DNA from: Aurantiacibacter gangjinensis
GTDB taxonomy: Bacteria; Pseudomonadota; Alphaproteobacteria; Sphingomonadales; Sphingomonadaceae
Assembly: GCF_001886695.1 (NCBI RefSeq)
Contig: NZ_CP018098.1
Location: 62,001-126,000 of the forward strand
DNA length: 64,000 bases
Reading direction: 5' to 3'
Positions 35,296 through 43,803 of the stretch are shown here, one piece after another. Below the pieces are notes generated by a model. That model ran no database searches. It was not told where the DNA came from and saw only the letters and a list, made by a program, of their open reading frames with translations. The first letter of the stretch is position 1. Every line of letters begins with the position of its first letter. Position numbers and translations under genes: made by a program.

Positions 35296-36009
35296 ATGGC
35301 CCAGGCCAAGTCCAAAACTGAAACGACCGCGAAACAGGCTCCGGCCCCGGTGAAAGAAGCTGCAAAAGCAGCTGACAAGCCCGCGCCGGTCAAGGCTGAA
35401 GCTGCCAAAAAGGCAGCTGTCAAAGAAGCCGCGGCAGTTAAAGTCAGCGCGAAGAAGGCTCCGGCAGCAAAGCCGAAGAAGCCCATCGCGAAGAAGAAGG
35501 CGCCTCTGAAGAAGGCCGCCAAACCACAGAAAACCGTTACTCAACTTAAGGAAACCATCATGGCTACCAAGACCCCCGATTACACCACCGCTATGACCGA
35601 CACGATGAACGATGCAGTCAACGAAATGCAGACACGCGCTCAGGCCGCCTACGACAAGGGCACCGAAGCGATGACCGAAATGACGGATTTCGCCAAGGGC
35701 AATGTCGAAGCCGTCGTCGAGAGCGGCAAGGTCTTTGCAGAAGGCGTGCAGGGCATGGGCCAGAGCTTCGCCGATGAAGCCAAGACCGCCTACGAAACCG
35801 CAACGGCCGACCTCAAGAGCATGGCCGGTGTGAAGAGCCCGACCGAGCTGTTCCAGCTGCAGGGCCAGATCATGCGTCGCAATTTCGATGCCATGGTCGC
35901 CGCCACGTCGAAGACCACCGACGCCACCATGAAGCTGGCCAATGACGTGATGGCCCCGATTTCGGGCCGCGTGAACGTCGCCGCCGAAAAGATGTCCAAG
36001 GTCGCCTAA
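35296..36009 (+). CDS. Phasin with Lys/Ala/Pro-rich N-terminal tail
   Basis: 237 residues from ATG 35296 (GAGGAAAC precedes). Residues 1-85 are low-complexity, rich in KAA, AKK, KKAPAAKPKK repeats, resembling histone H1 or the tail of PhaF. From about residue 110 a phasin domain follows (MTDTMNDAVNEMQTRAQAAYDKG, later TELFQLQGQIMRRNFDAMVAATSKTTDATMKLANDVMAPI). Phasins coat PHA granules; a basic tail could bind DNA and aid granule segregation. It lies after phaC behind a repressible promoter and ends at a strong terminator. An internal ATG at about 35560 could yield a tail-less form. Confidence 0.85.
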   Translation: MAQAKSKTETTAKQAPAPVKEAAKAADKPAPVKAEAAKKAAVKEAAAVKVSAKKAPAAKPKKPIAKKKAPLKKAAKPQKTVTQLKETIMATKTPDYTTAMTDTMNDAVNEMQTRAQAAYDKGTEAMTEMTDFAKGNVEAVVESGKVFAEGVQGMGQSFADEAKTAYETATADLKSMAGVKSPTELFQLQGQIMRRNFDAMVAATSKTTDATMKLANDVMAPISGRVNVAAEKMSKVA

Positions 36010-36063
36010 GGCCGAGGAACAATCGGGCCGCCGACCTCTCCTCTCCATGGCGGCCGGACAATG

Positions 36064-36095
36064 GGCCGGGCAGCTTCGCGCTGCCCGGCCTTTTT
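36064..36095 (+). terminator. Intrinsic terminator after phasin
   Basis: GGCCGGGCAGC (36064-36074) pairs perfectly with GCTGCCCGGCC (36080-36090) around TTCGC and is followed by TTTTT. Confidence 0.93.
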
Positions 36096-36199
36096 GCTGT
36101 CTGGCAATCTTTTAACGCTATCTTCGCGAATGACTGACCTCCCAGCTGAAAAAGTGCCCTTGCAGCTTCGATATTCGATACGATATTCGCACACTCAGC

Positions 36200-36595
36200 A
36201 TGACGCAGACCATGACCTTCACCCCCTTTGCCTCCAGGATTGAGTTCGCCGCGGGCGATGGCGATACGGATGTGCCCGGCGACGGAGACACCGATGGCGA
36301 TGGCCAGATCGGCCTCGCCACCAAGACGCGCGCCAAGCCGAAGAAGCCCAGCCAGTACCGGGTGCTGCTGCTGAACGACGATTACACGCCGATGGAATTC
36401 GTCGTGATGGTGCTCAAGCGGTTTTTCCGCATGGATCTCGAAGAAGCGACACGGGTCATGCTCCATGTCCACCAGCGCGGCGTGGGCGTATGCGGCGTAT
36501 ATCCCTACGAAGTGGCCGAGACCAAGGTGAACCAGGTGATGGATTTCGCCCGCGAGAACCAGCACCCCCTGCAATGCACGCTGGAAAAGGCCTGA
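36200..36595 (+). CDS. clpS: ATP-dependent Clp protease adaptor
   Basis: 131 residues. The folded ClpS domain starts about residue 50: [24 protein letters not shown], then [20 protein letters not shown] and [12 protein letters not shown]. The N-degron pocket residues ND and the MEFV-VLK helix are intact. The first 50 residues are acidic and disordered ([17 protein letters not shown]), longer than in E. coli. It delivers N-end rule substrates to ClpAP. ClpA is not in the window. Confidence 0.93.
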   Translation: MTQTMTFTPFASRIEFAAGDGDTDVPGDGDTDGDGQIGLATKTRAKPKKPSQYRVLLLNDDYTPMEFVVMVLKRFFRMDLEEATRVMLHVHQRGVGVCGVYPYEVAETKVNQVMDFARENQHPLQCTLEKA

Positions 36596-36695
36596 AGCGC
36601 ATTTCGCACTGCACCAATCAGCACATGACCGGGTGCGGTTTTCCCGCTAAGGCTCGCGCAGTCCGCCTTTCCGGCGCCATCGCCTAGCGTAGCAC

Positions 36696-37967
36696 GTGTT
36701 CAACTTCATCACCGCCACCGATCGCTATATCTTCCGGCTCGTGCTCGTGCCGATGATCGGCGTATTCGTGCTGGCGGCCAGCCTGCTGCTGCTGGAAAAG
36801 ATGCTGCGCCTGTTCGAGTTCGTCAGCATGGAAGGCGGCCCCATCGGCGTCGTGTTCGAGATGCTGGTAAACCTCATTCCCGAATATGCCGGCCTCGCCA
36901 TCCCTTTGGGGCTGATGCTGGGCATTCTCTTCGCTTTCCGGAAGCTCGCCATGTCGAGCGAGCTCGATGTGATGCGCGCTGTCGGCTGGTCATATCTGCG
37001 CCTGTTGCGCGTGCCTTACCTCATCACGCTGGCGCTGGTGGCGCTGAACTTCGCGATTGTCGGTTTTATCCAGCCGCAGGCGCGCTTCGCGTACGAGGAA
37101 ATGGAATTCGAACTGCGATCGGGCGCGCTTGGCGCGTCGATCCGCGTTGGCGAATTCAACACCATCGAAGACCGCATGGCGCTGCGTATCGAGGAAAGCG
37201 AGGATGAAGGCCGTCAGCTGATGGGCGTGTTCGCCCGTGTGGCCGACGATGACGGGCAGGTGCTGTCCATTTCGGCGCGCGAGGGGCGTTTCCTTGCCAA
37301 TCGCGAGGATCGCAACACCATCGTACTGCGCCTCAGCGACGGGGTAATCGTCCACGATGTGACCGACGGCACACCGCGCGTGCTCAGCTTCAGCCAGCAT
37401 GACTTGCCCATCGACTTGCCCGCGCTGGAGCAATTCCGCGACCGGGGCGAGGACGAACGCGAATATATCCTGCCCGAACTGCTGGAGATGGGCTGGAGCC
37501 CTGAGAGCACTGCGGCGGAGCGCGCGGCCAGCCAGGCCAATTTCAACTATCGTATGGTGGAAGTCGTGATGATGCTGATGCTGCCGCTGCTCGCGGTGGC
37601 GCTGGCCATTCCGCCCAAGCGATCGAGTAGCGCGCTTGGCGTGTTTCTCTCCATCGTCATCGTGGTCTCCTATCACAAGATCAACCAGTATGGTGCCGAA
37701 GTGGCCGAGATCGGGCGGATCGACCCGACGCTGGCGCTGTGGGGGCCGTTTGCCGTCCTTGCCTGCCTGATCGGCTGGATGTTCTACCAGGTCGCTTTCG
37801 TGCCGGGCGGCCAAGCCATCGGCTTTCTCGAAAGCTTCTATTCCAAGATCGCGCGGCGCCTCAAGAAGCTGCTCGGGCGAGACAAATTGCGCGGCATCGT
37901 TCCTGATGACGATCCCGACCTTATCGAGGATGAAGTGGTGGGCGAGGTGAAGATCAATGCTGTTTGA
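36696..37967 (+). CDS. lptF: LPS export permease LptF
   Basis: 423 residues from GTG 36696. YjgP/YjgQ family: N-terminal membrane hairpins (RYIFRLVLVPMIGVFVLAASLLLLEKM), ELDVMRAVGWSYLRLL coupling helix, a periplasmic beta-jellyroll (about residues 130-270), and three C-terminal segments (VVMMLMLPLLAVALAIPPKRS). With LptG and LptB2 it extracts LPS from the inner membrane. Adjacent lptG overlaps its last eleven bases. Confidence 0.9.
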   Translation: MFNFITATDRYIFRLVLVPMIGVFVLAASLLLLEKMLRLFEFVSMEGGPIGVVFEMLVNLIPEYAGLAIPLGLMLGILFAFRKLAMSSELDVMRAVGWSYLRLLRVPYLITLALVALNFAIVGFIQPQARFAYEEMEFELRSGALGASIRVGEFNTIEDRMALRIEESEDEGRQLMGVFARVADDDGQVLSISAREGRFLANREDRNTIVLRLSDGVIVHDVTDGTPRVLSFSQHDLPIDLPALEQFRDRGEDEREYILPELLEMGWSPESTAAERAASQANFNYRMVEVVMMLMLPLLAVALAIPPKRSSSALGVFLSIVIVVSYHKINQYGAEVAEIGRIDPTLALWGPFAVLACLIGWMFYQVAFVPGGQAIGFLESFYSKIARRLKKLLGRDKLRGIVPDDDPDLIEDEVVGEVKINAV

Positions 37968-39054
37968 TTTCTTCCCCTCGCGCGTGCTGACGATCTATCT
38001 CGCCAAGATGTTCGCCGTGCGCATCATCGCCGTGCTGGCCATGCTGGTGCTGGTGCTGATGATGCTGGACCTGCTGGGCAAGACCGGCGACATCCTCGCC
38101 GTGGAAGGCAATGGGGAGGCCGAGCTGTGGCTTTACGCCTCGCTTCGCGTGCCGCAGCTGATCGCGCGCTTCCTGCCCTATTCGGTGTTGCTGGCGACCA
38201 TCATTACGCTGGCAGGGCTGAACCAGAATTCCGAAGTGATCGCGATGAAGGCGGCAGGGCTTTCGGCGCACCAGATCCTTGCGCCTTTATTGCTTATCGG
38301 CGGCGTCGTGGCGCTTATCAGCTTCGCTTTCAACGAACGCGTCGTGACCCGAGCCAATGCCACGCTAAGCGCATGGGAAGCGGTCGATTACGCTGCTGTT
38401 CCCGAAGACCCGGATGCGCGCGCGAATGTTTATTTCAGCGATGGCGGCAATGTGCTGATGGGGCGCACGCTCGACGGCATCGGCGCGGATAGCGTGCTGA
38501 CCGGCGTCACCTTTTACGAGCGTGACGATGCGGGCATGATTACTCGCCAGATCACTGCCGAGCGTGCAACTTTTGCAGCGCCCGGCTGGCAGCTGGAGAA
38601 TGCGGAGCGCTTCTCCGTCGCCACCGCCAACACGGAAACATTCGACACGCTGGTGGTGGCCGAAGGGGTCGAGCTTTCGCAGATCGCCCTTCGCCGCGTG
38701 AACCCGGATGCCGAAGGTGTGGCTGAATTGACGCGCAGTATCGAGGCGCTGCAAGGCGCGGGCCGTCGTACCTCCGAGCTGGAGGCGAAATGGTGGCACA
38801 AGTTCTCGGGCCCGCTTTCCGCCGTGTTGATGCCCTTGCTCGGCGCGGTGGCCGGTTTCGGCCTCGCGCGCTCGGGCAACCTGTTCATCCGCGCGGTGAT
38901 CGGCATGGCGCTGGGTTTTGCCTATTTCGTGGTCGACAATGCCGCACTCGCGATGGGCAGTTTCGGCGGCTACCCGCCGCTGATCGCCGCTTGGGCGCCG
39001 TTCTTCCTGTTCCTGTTCATCGGTGAAACCGTTCTGGTCCGCACCGAGGAGTGA
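37957..39054 (+). CDS. lptG: LPS export permease LptG
   Basis: 365 residues. FPSRVLTIYLAKMFAVRIIAV at the N-terminus, EVIAMKAAGLSAHQILAPLLLIG as coupling helix, a periplasmic jellyroll, and C-terminal GPLSAVLMPLLGAVAGFGLARSGN and PLIAAWAPFFLFLFIGETVLV. It pairs with LptF as the membrane unit of the LPS transporter. Translationally coupled to lptF by an 11-base overlap. Confidence 0.92.
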   Translation: MLFDFFPSRVLTIYLAKMFAVRIIAVLAMLVLVLMMLDLLGKTGDILAVEGNGEAELWLYASLRVPQLIARFLPYSVLLATIITLAGLNQNSEVIAMKAAGLSAHQILAPLLLIGGVVALISFAFNERVVTRANATLSAWEAVDYAAVPEDPDARANVYFSDGGNVLMGRTLDGIGADSVLTGVTFYERDDAGMITRQITAERATFAAPGWQLENAERFSVATANTETFDTLVVAEGVELSQIALRRVNPDAEGVAELTRSIEALQGAGRRTSELEAKWWHKFSGPLSAVLMPLLGAVAGFGLARSGNLFIRAVIGMALGFAYFVVDNAALAMGSFGGYPPLIAAWAPFFLFLFIGETVLVRTEE

Positions 39055-39134
39055 GCCGACGCCAAGGCTTGGCGCGGAACCAGCGCCCCGCGGCAGCGGT
39101 TTACGACAGGAACCACGATCAGGAGGCCCATAGC

Positions 39135-39368
39135 ATGATCAAATCTACACCCCTCGCGCTGGCCGCTGCGCCGTTGCTTGCCCTTTCAGCCTGCGCCGAA
39201 GAGCCCGCTCCGGAAGACACGGCCGAGGCGCAGCAAGTGGATGTCGATGTGCCCGAGGTCGAGACCACACCAGTACCGGTCGAAATGAACAACCCGGTCG
39301 ATGAAAATGGCGAGCCGCTGGATGAAGATGCTGTGACCGCCGAGCCCGCCGATGAAGGAGATTATTGA
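39135..39368 (+). CDS. Small acidic lipoprotein
   Basis: 77 residues from ATG 39135. Signal and lipobox MIKSTPLALAAAPLLALSAC give a lipidated Cys at residue 20. The remainder is very acidic and disordered (EEPAPEDTAEAQQVDVDVPEVET..). No fold is recognised. It overlaps the next lipoprotein start (TGATG). A GGAAC-N17-GGTT sequence at 39076-39101 resembles a weak EcfG promoter. Confidence 0.65.
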   Translation: MIKSTPLALAAAPLLALSACAEEPAPEDTAEAQQVDVDVPEVETTPVPVEMNNPVDENGEPLDEDAVTAEPADEGDY

Positions 39369-39622
39369 TGCGCCGCGTTGCAACTTTGACCGCCGTAGCG
39401 CTCGGCCTCTCCCTCGCGGCCTGCTATCCGGATCGTTCGCCGGAAGAGCCTGAAGAAGCGCCCGATACGGAATTCGAAGAGAGCGTCACATCTCCGCTGC
39501 CAGAGGGCGGTGACGAAGATGGCCCGGTGCCCGATAATGACAGTATCGAAGGCGGCGCTGACGAGGCCACCGATGAGGCATTCAGCGGCGAGAACATGGT
39601 GCCCGAAGACGTCGCGGAATAA
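39368..39622 (+). CDS. Small acidic lipoprotein
   Basis: 84 residues from ATG 39368. Lipobox LSLAAC with modified Cys about residue 19 and a strongly acidic tail (DRSPEEPEEAPDTEFEE.. EDVAE). It is coupled to the preceding lipoprotein and resembles it in design but not in sequence detail. Function unknown; it may be a surface or periplasmic spacer. Confidence 0.65.
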   Translation: MRRVATLTAVALGLSLAACYPDRSPEEPEEAPDTEFEESVTSPLPEGGDEDGPVPDNDSIEGGADEATDEAFSGENMVPEDVAE

Positions 39623-39642
39623 CCCGCGAAGTTGCATGAGAA

Positions 39643-39672
39643 AAAGGCTTCGGATCGCGGTCCGGAGTCTTT
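39643..39672. terminator. Bidirectional intrinsic terminator
   Basis: AAAGGCTTCGGA (39643-39654) pairs with TCCGGAGTCTTT (39661-39672), twelve pairs including two G-U, with T-runs on both strands. It separates the plus-strand lipoproteins from the minus-strand desaturase. Confidence 0.85.
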
Positions 39673-39676
39673 TCTT

Positions 39677-40777
39677 TTACGTCTCGCGTCGGCGCATGGT
39701 GGAACGGGCAATCTTGCCCACCAGCGGGATCATGCCCTTGTGGCTGCTTTCATCAAATGTCGACCCGTCGCCCAGATGGGCGCGAATGCGCTTATGCGCC
39801 TCGCCCAGCGAGTGATACGGCATGGACGGTATCAGGTGATGCAGCGCATGATAGCGCAGGCCCACCGGCGCCCATAGCGCGGCGAGCGGCGAGGGCGGCG
39901 GCACATTCACGCTGTCGAGATACTGCGCTGTCACCGTCATCGCCTCGCCATCGTTCTCCCACAAATGCGCGACCAGCGTGCGCAACTGGTTGAACACCGC
40001 GACAGCCGAGGTGATGGCCATGGCGATCAGCAGCGGACGCCAAGCCTGGAAGCCGACAACCAGAACGATCAGGGTGACTGCCCATACGCTGGCGAAGACT
40101 TCCTGCCAGAAGAAGCGCCTCTTCTGGTTGCCTTCGCTCGGGCGGCGGCGGAAGGCCGGATTGATGGCAAGCGCGCTGCCGCGCTCCCACGCTGCCTTGC
40201 GGATGCCGGGAAAGAGTGCGCCAAGCGGCGTGAGGATACCGAACCGGATCAGCAGACCGACCGGCGCAAGTGCAGCCACTAGCACAAAGATTGGCAGGCT
40301 CCACGGCTTCATCAGGGCCAGCGGCATGTATTCCGGATCTTCCAACGTCCCATATTTGGTGCGCGCATGGTGCAACGTATGCACGCCTTCATACATGAAA
40401 CTGGGCGTCAGCATGGGAATGCCTACAATCGCGTTCCAGGCGGTGCGAAAGCCGGGCAACGCGTCGCGGTGGAGGTGGCTGATCTCGTGGATGAACAGCA
40501 GCGCGCGGTACAGTGTCAGCACGGAAACCACGCCCAGCGCCAGTGCCAGCCAGCCATTCTCGACCAGGATCGCACCCGCCATCGCGGCGTAGCCGACAAG
40601 AGCGCTGCCGATCATATCCGGCCAGTAGATTTCGGGGCGGGCCTTGTTAATGTCGCGCGTCAGCTCTGCCGCGGCGCGCAGCATGGCCTTGTCGTCCGGA
40701 ATCTGGGCGTGGATGCGGCGGCGCTCCGGCTTTCCGGTGCTTGCCGTATCGCTATTGATCTTCTGGGCCGTGTCCAT
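39677..40777 (-). CDS. Membrane fatty acid desaturase
   Basis: 366 residues. Three histidine boxes for the di-iron centre are present: HEISHLH (about residue 96), HTLHHA (about 132) and RYHALHHL (about 308). Membrane pairs lie between. The family inserts double bonds into acyl chains (or hydroxylates related lipids) at the inner membrane; regiospecificity is not inferable. Start ATG 40777. No redox partner is adjacent. Confidence 0.85.
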   Translation of the reverse strand: MDTAQKINSDTASTGKPERRRIHAQIPDDKAMLRAAAELTRDINKARPEIYWPDMIGSALVGYAAMAGAILVENGWLALALGVVSVLTLYRALLFIHEISHLHRDALPGFRTAWNAIVGIPMLTPSFMYEGVHTLHHARTKYGTLEDPEYMPLALMKPWSLPIFVLVAALAPVGLLIRFGILTPLGALFPGIRKAAWERGSALAINPAFRRRPSEGNQKRRFFWQEVFASVWAVTLIVLVVGFQAWRPLLIAMAITSAVAVFNQLRTLVAHLWENDGEAMTVTAQYLDSVNVPPPSPLAALWAPVGLRYHALHHLIPSMPYHSLGEAHKRIRAHLGDGSTFDESSHKGMIPLVGKIARSTMRRRET

Positions 40778-40911
40778 GGCGGGCTCTATAATGCAAATCG
40801 GGGGTTATGGCGATGCGCCCCTTCAGCCGTACTCTGGCAAGGGCTACGCGCGCTTGACTTGGCCTTTAAGCCTATCGAGAGCGAACCCAGCATGAATGAA
40901 AGGCGGATCGC

Positions 40912-42066
40912 GTGAGCCAGCAGATAGAGATCGCCCCAGTTTCGGGCAAGGCGGACCTGAATGCATTTATCGATTGCGCTTATCGACTGAACGCGAATGA
41001 CCCCAACTGGGTGCCACCCTTGCGATCCGAAGTGGAGGAGCTGCTGACGCCCGGAAAGAACCCGTTTTTCGAGCATGCGCGCGTGCAGTTCTTTCTTGCG
41101 CGGCGCAGCGGCGAGGTGGTGGGGCGGATTTCCGCGCATATCGACGAGCTGGCGCTGAAACAGCCGCCCGAGCAGGGCATGGGCCCGGGAACGGGCAATT
41201 GGGGCCTGTTCGAGGCCGAAGACGAGCATGTCGCCGCCGCGCTGATCGCCCGCGCAGAAGACTGGCTGCGCGCCGAAGGCATGACCCGCGTGCTCGCCCC
41301 GCTCAGCATGTCGATCTGGGAGGAGCCAGGTCTGCTGGTGAAGGGCCACGATCACCCGCCCATGATCATGATGGGGCACGACAAGGCTGAATATGAAGGC
41401 TGGATCGAGGCGCAGGATTACGATGTCGCCAAGCGGCTCTATACCTACGATCTCGAAGTGGACGACGGATTCCCCGCCATCGTCGATCGCATCGTCAAAT
41501 CGGGCGAGCGTAGTTCGCGGATCACTGTGCGCACGGTCGACAAGAGCCGCTTCGACGAAGAGGCGACGATCTGCTTCAACATCCTCAACGATGCGTGGTC
41601 GGGCAATTGGGGTTTCGTGCCGCTGACCGATGCGGAAAAGGCGCACGGCATCAAGAAGCTCAAGCCGCTAATTATCGAAGGCGCGAACATGATCGCCGAG
41701 GTCGATGGAGAGCCCGCAGCATTCATGCTCGCCTGGCCGGACATCAACCCGCAACTGCAAAAGTATGGCGGTCGCCTGCTGCCCTTCAATTGGGCGAAGC
41801 TGCTTTGGTGGCTGCGCCGTCCCACTGGCGCGGATTTTCGCGTGCCGCTGATGGGCGTGCTGCTGAAATACCAGAACACGCGGCTTGCCAGCCAGTTGGC
41901 CTTCATGATGATCGAATATATCCGCCGCCACACGGTCGGTAAGCACAACACAAAGCGGGCCGAGGTCGGCTGGGTGCTGGAGGACAACAAAGGCATGGTC
42001 GCCATCGCCGATGCCATCGAGTCCTCGGTCAATCGCGAATACCGGATTTACGAAAAACAGCTTTGA
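40912..42066 (+). CDS. GNAT-like acyltransferase (YghO-type)
   Basis: 384 residues, GTG start at 40912 with AAAGGCGG upstream. The two halves look like degenerate acetyltransferase domains: FFLARRSGEVVGRISAHID and AEVDGEPAAFMLAWPDINPQ. IWEEPGLLVKGHDHPPMIMMGHDKAEY is a segment I associate with this uncharacterised family, sometimes mislabelled dATP pyrophosphohydrolase. Substrate unknown. It precedes a response regulator with its own EcfG-type promoter. Confidence 0.65.
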   Translation: MSQQIEIAPVSGKADLNAFIDCAYRLNANDPNWVPPLRSEVEELLTPGKNPFFEHARVQFFLARRSGEVVGRISAHIDELALKQPPEQGMGPGTGNWGLFEAEDEHVAAALIARAEDWLRAEGMTRVLAPLSMSIWEEPGLLVKGHDHPPMIMMGHDKAEYEGWIEAQDYDVAKRLYTYDLEVDDGFPAIVDRIVKSGERSSRITVRTVDKSRFDEEATICFNILNDAWSGNWGFVPLTDAEKAHGIKKLKPLIIEGANMIAEVDGEPAAFMLAWPDINPQLQKYGGRLLPFNWAKLLWWLRRPTGADFRVPLMGVLLKYQNTRLASQLAFMMIEYIRRHTVGKHNTKRAEVGWVLEDNKGMVAIADAIESSVNREYRIYEKQL

Positions 42067-42086
42067 TTCAGCTAGGCATTCCTACG

Positions 42087-42112
42087 GGAACCGGCACGGC
42101 ATCGCTGCCGTT
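42087..42112 (+). promoter_or_regulatory. EcfG promoter ahead of single-domain response regulator
   Basis: GGAAC (42087-42091), N17 and CGTT (42109-42112). The ATG of the regulator (42152) lies 40 bases downstream, leaving a short leader that contains GGGAG. Confidence 0.75.
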
Positions 42113-42151
42113 GGTGGCATGGATACCGTGTCGGCATCCGATGGGAGTCGC

Positions 42152-42583
42152 ATGAGCAAAGCCAAAATGCAGGACCGGGCAAAGAAACCCGTCAATCTCG
42201 GCCGCGTCCTGCTGGTCGAGGACGACGCCGTGCTGGCGCTCGCCCTCGAAGATGCGCTGCTGGGCGGCGGGGCGAAAGACGTTGTCATTTGCCACACCAT
42301 GAAGGCAACCGTGGCAGAGCTGGACAAGCCGGGCCGGTTCGATGCGGTGATCCTCGATGTGCACCTTGCCGATCGCGACGATGGCTGGGCGCTGGCAGAA
42401 CTTATCACACTGCTCGGCCCGAAACGCCCGCGCATCGCGTTTTCGACCGGATCGCCCGAGGACATCCCTGCCGACATCGCGCATATGGGCCCGGTCTTCG
42501 AAAAGCCCTACGATCCCGAGCAGCTCGTCGACGTGCTTTCCAAGGGCGCGAAAAAAGGGCTGATCGCGCGCTTGCTGCGCTAA
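42152..42583 (+). CDS. Single-domain response regulator
   Basis: 143 residues from ATG 42152 (MSKAKMQDRAKK), chosen because the EcfG promoter excludes the upstream ATGs from the transcript or leaves them without ribosome sites. Receiver motifs are VLLVEDDAVLALALEDAL (acidic pair), phospho-acceptor Asp69 in AVILDVHLAD, Ser/Thr in FSTGSPED and Lys in FEKPYDPEQ. No output domain. Similar small receivers modulate PhyR phosphorylation in alphaproteobacteria; placement next to phyR and an EcfG box support that, as inference. Confidence 0.83.
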   Translation: MSKAKMQDRAKKPVNLGRVLLVEDDAVLALALEDALLGGGAKDVVICHTMKATVAELDKPGRFDAVILDVHLADRDDGWALAELITLLGPKRPRIAFSTGSPEDIPADIAHMGPVFEKPYDPEQLVDVLSKGAKKGLIARLLR

Positions 42584-42929
42584 TTTCCTGACAATCCGGA
42601 TATCCCGCTCGCGTATTGCGGCCACCATCGGGCTGCGCGGCGTTCTGCGATACCGGTCATGGCGACAGACGAAAAAAAAGGCCTCCACTCAGATTTCTGA
42701 GTGAAGGCCTTTCGGGATCGTATCACCGGCCGCTTGGACGGGAGGGGGGGTCTCGGCGGGTGACAATAGAGAAATGTCCGGCCGGAAAAGCGGTTCCCAA
42801 GGCCATCACTTTTTTTGCATTTTTTTCGCAGGGCCCTGTTTTGCGCACCGAAACTGGCGACATCGGCCATCCGATCATGCCTGCAAATCGGGCCTCGTGA
42901 GAACTATTTCGCCGCCCTCGCACTAGGCT
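42584..42929. other. Gene-free stretch with strong hairpin and poly-T tracts
   Basis: No gene is supported. GGCCT-CACTCAG/CTGAGTG-AGGCC forms a long hairpin at 42673-42711; it has eight consecutive A before it, so it is a strong terminator on the minus strand and a weaker one on plus for the response regulator. Farther on, T7 runs at 42810-42816 and 42820-42826 follow a GGCC..GGCC hairpin. The layout suggests one or two small RNAs as well as plain termination. Confidence 0.5.
42673..42711 (-). terminator. Strong hairpin terminator, best oriented on minus strand
   Basis: The stem pairs CCTCCACTCAG with CTGAGTGAAGG (one G-A mismatch bulge region) plus outer AAAGG/CCTTT. On the minus strand it ends in TTTTTTTT (42678-42671); on the plus strand only TTT follows. 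There is no annotated minus-strand gene feeding it. Confidence 0.7.
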
Positions 42930-42954
42930 GGAACCCATATGCCATGCGCGCGTT
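42930..42954 (+). promoter_or_regulatory. EcfG promoter of phyR
   Basis: GGAAC (42930-42934), N16 and CGTT (42951-42954), a perfect match, 32 bases before the phyR ATG. It closes the positive feedback loop of the stress response. Confidence 0.88.
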
Positions 42955-42986
42955 CACAAGTATCGAATTCAACGGGAAGGACATTT

Positions 42987-43781
42987 ATGTCTATTGGGGC
43001 CGAAGTCGCCGCACATCTACCATTTCTCCGCCGTTATGCCCGCGCCCTCACCGGGTCGCAGTCCACCGGCGATGCCTTTGTCCAAGCCACGCTGGAAGCC
43101 GCACTTGCGGATGACGAAGTGGCCGAAAGCCTGCGCGGAGGCCGTGTGCCTTTGTACAAGGCGTTCAACAAGGTCTGGTCCAGCGCCTATATGGAAGTGG
43201 ACGAGGAGCAGAACGAAGCCGGTACTCACGAGGCCGCCGCACAGGACCAGCTGAAGCGCATTACGCCCGTGAACCGGCAGGCCCTGCTTCTCACCACCGT
43301 GGAAGATTTCACTACCGCCGAAGCTGCCAGCATCATGGAAATGGATGAGGGCGACGTCGACGGGTTGGTGCGCGAGGCGATTGCCGAAATCGAGCGCGAG
43401 ACGACGACCAGCGTTCTCATTATCGAAGACGAGCCGCTGATTTCCATGCAGCTGGAAGATCTTGTGCGCTCGCTGGGCCACGAGATTTGCGGCACGGCAG
43501 CGACGCGCACGCAGGCGCAGGAAGTGGTCGCCGACAAGACGCCCGGCCTCGTGCTGGCCGATATCCAGCTGGCAGACGGGTCTTCGGGCCTTGACGCGGT
43601 GGACGATATCCTCGCCATCACTAGCGTGCCGGTGATCTTCATCACCGCTTATCCCGAACGGCTGCTGACCGGCGACCGTCCGGAGCCGACTTACCTGATT
43701 ACTAAGCCTTTTCAGGAAGACACGGTGCGCGCGGCGATTAGCCAGGCCCTGTTCTTCGGATCGAGCCGCCCGCTCGACTAA
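42987..43781 (+). CDS. phyR: Stress response regulator PhyR
   Basis: 264 residues from ATG 42987 (GGGAAGGA upstream). The N-terminal half is sigma-like (HLPFLRRYARALTGSQSTGDAFVQATLEAAL, then PVNRQALLLTTVEDFTTAEAASIMEMDEGDVDGLV), lacking DNA-binding capacity. The C-terminal half is a receiver: VLIIEDEPLISM, phospho-acceptor Asp192 in LADIQLADG and Lys in LITKPFQ. When phosphorylated it binds NepR and frees EcfG. It is 16 kb from nepR-ecfG, rather than adjacent as in many relatives. Confidence 0.95.
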   Translation: MSIGAEVAAHLPFLRRYARALTGSQSTGDAFVQATLEAALADDEVAESLRGGRVPLYKAFNKVWSSAYMEVDEEQNEAGTHEAAAQDQLKRITPVNRQALLLTTVEDFTTAEAASIMEMDEGDVDGLVREAIAEIERETTTSVLIIEDEPLISMQLEDLVRSLGHEICGTAATRTQAQEVVADKTPGLVLADIQLADGSSGLDAVDDILAITSVPVIFITAYPERLLTGDRPEPTYLITKPFQEDTVRAAISQALFFGSSRPLD

Positions 43782-43803
43782 GCGGCGCGACAATCGCCAG
43801 AAT

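Noticed and set aside
39076..39101. EcfG promoter for the lipoprotein pair
   Set aside because: GGAAC-N17-GGTT departs from the consensus at the -10 box; mentioned in the gene entry only.
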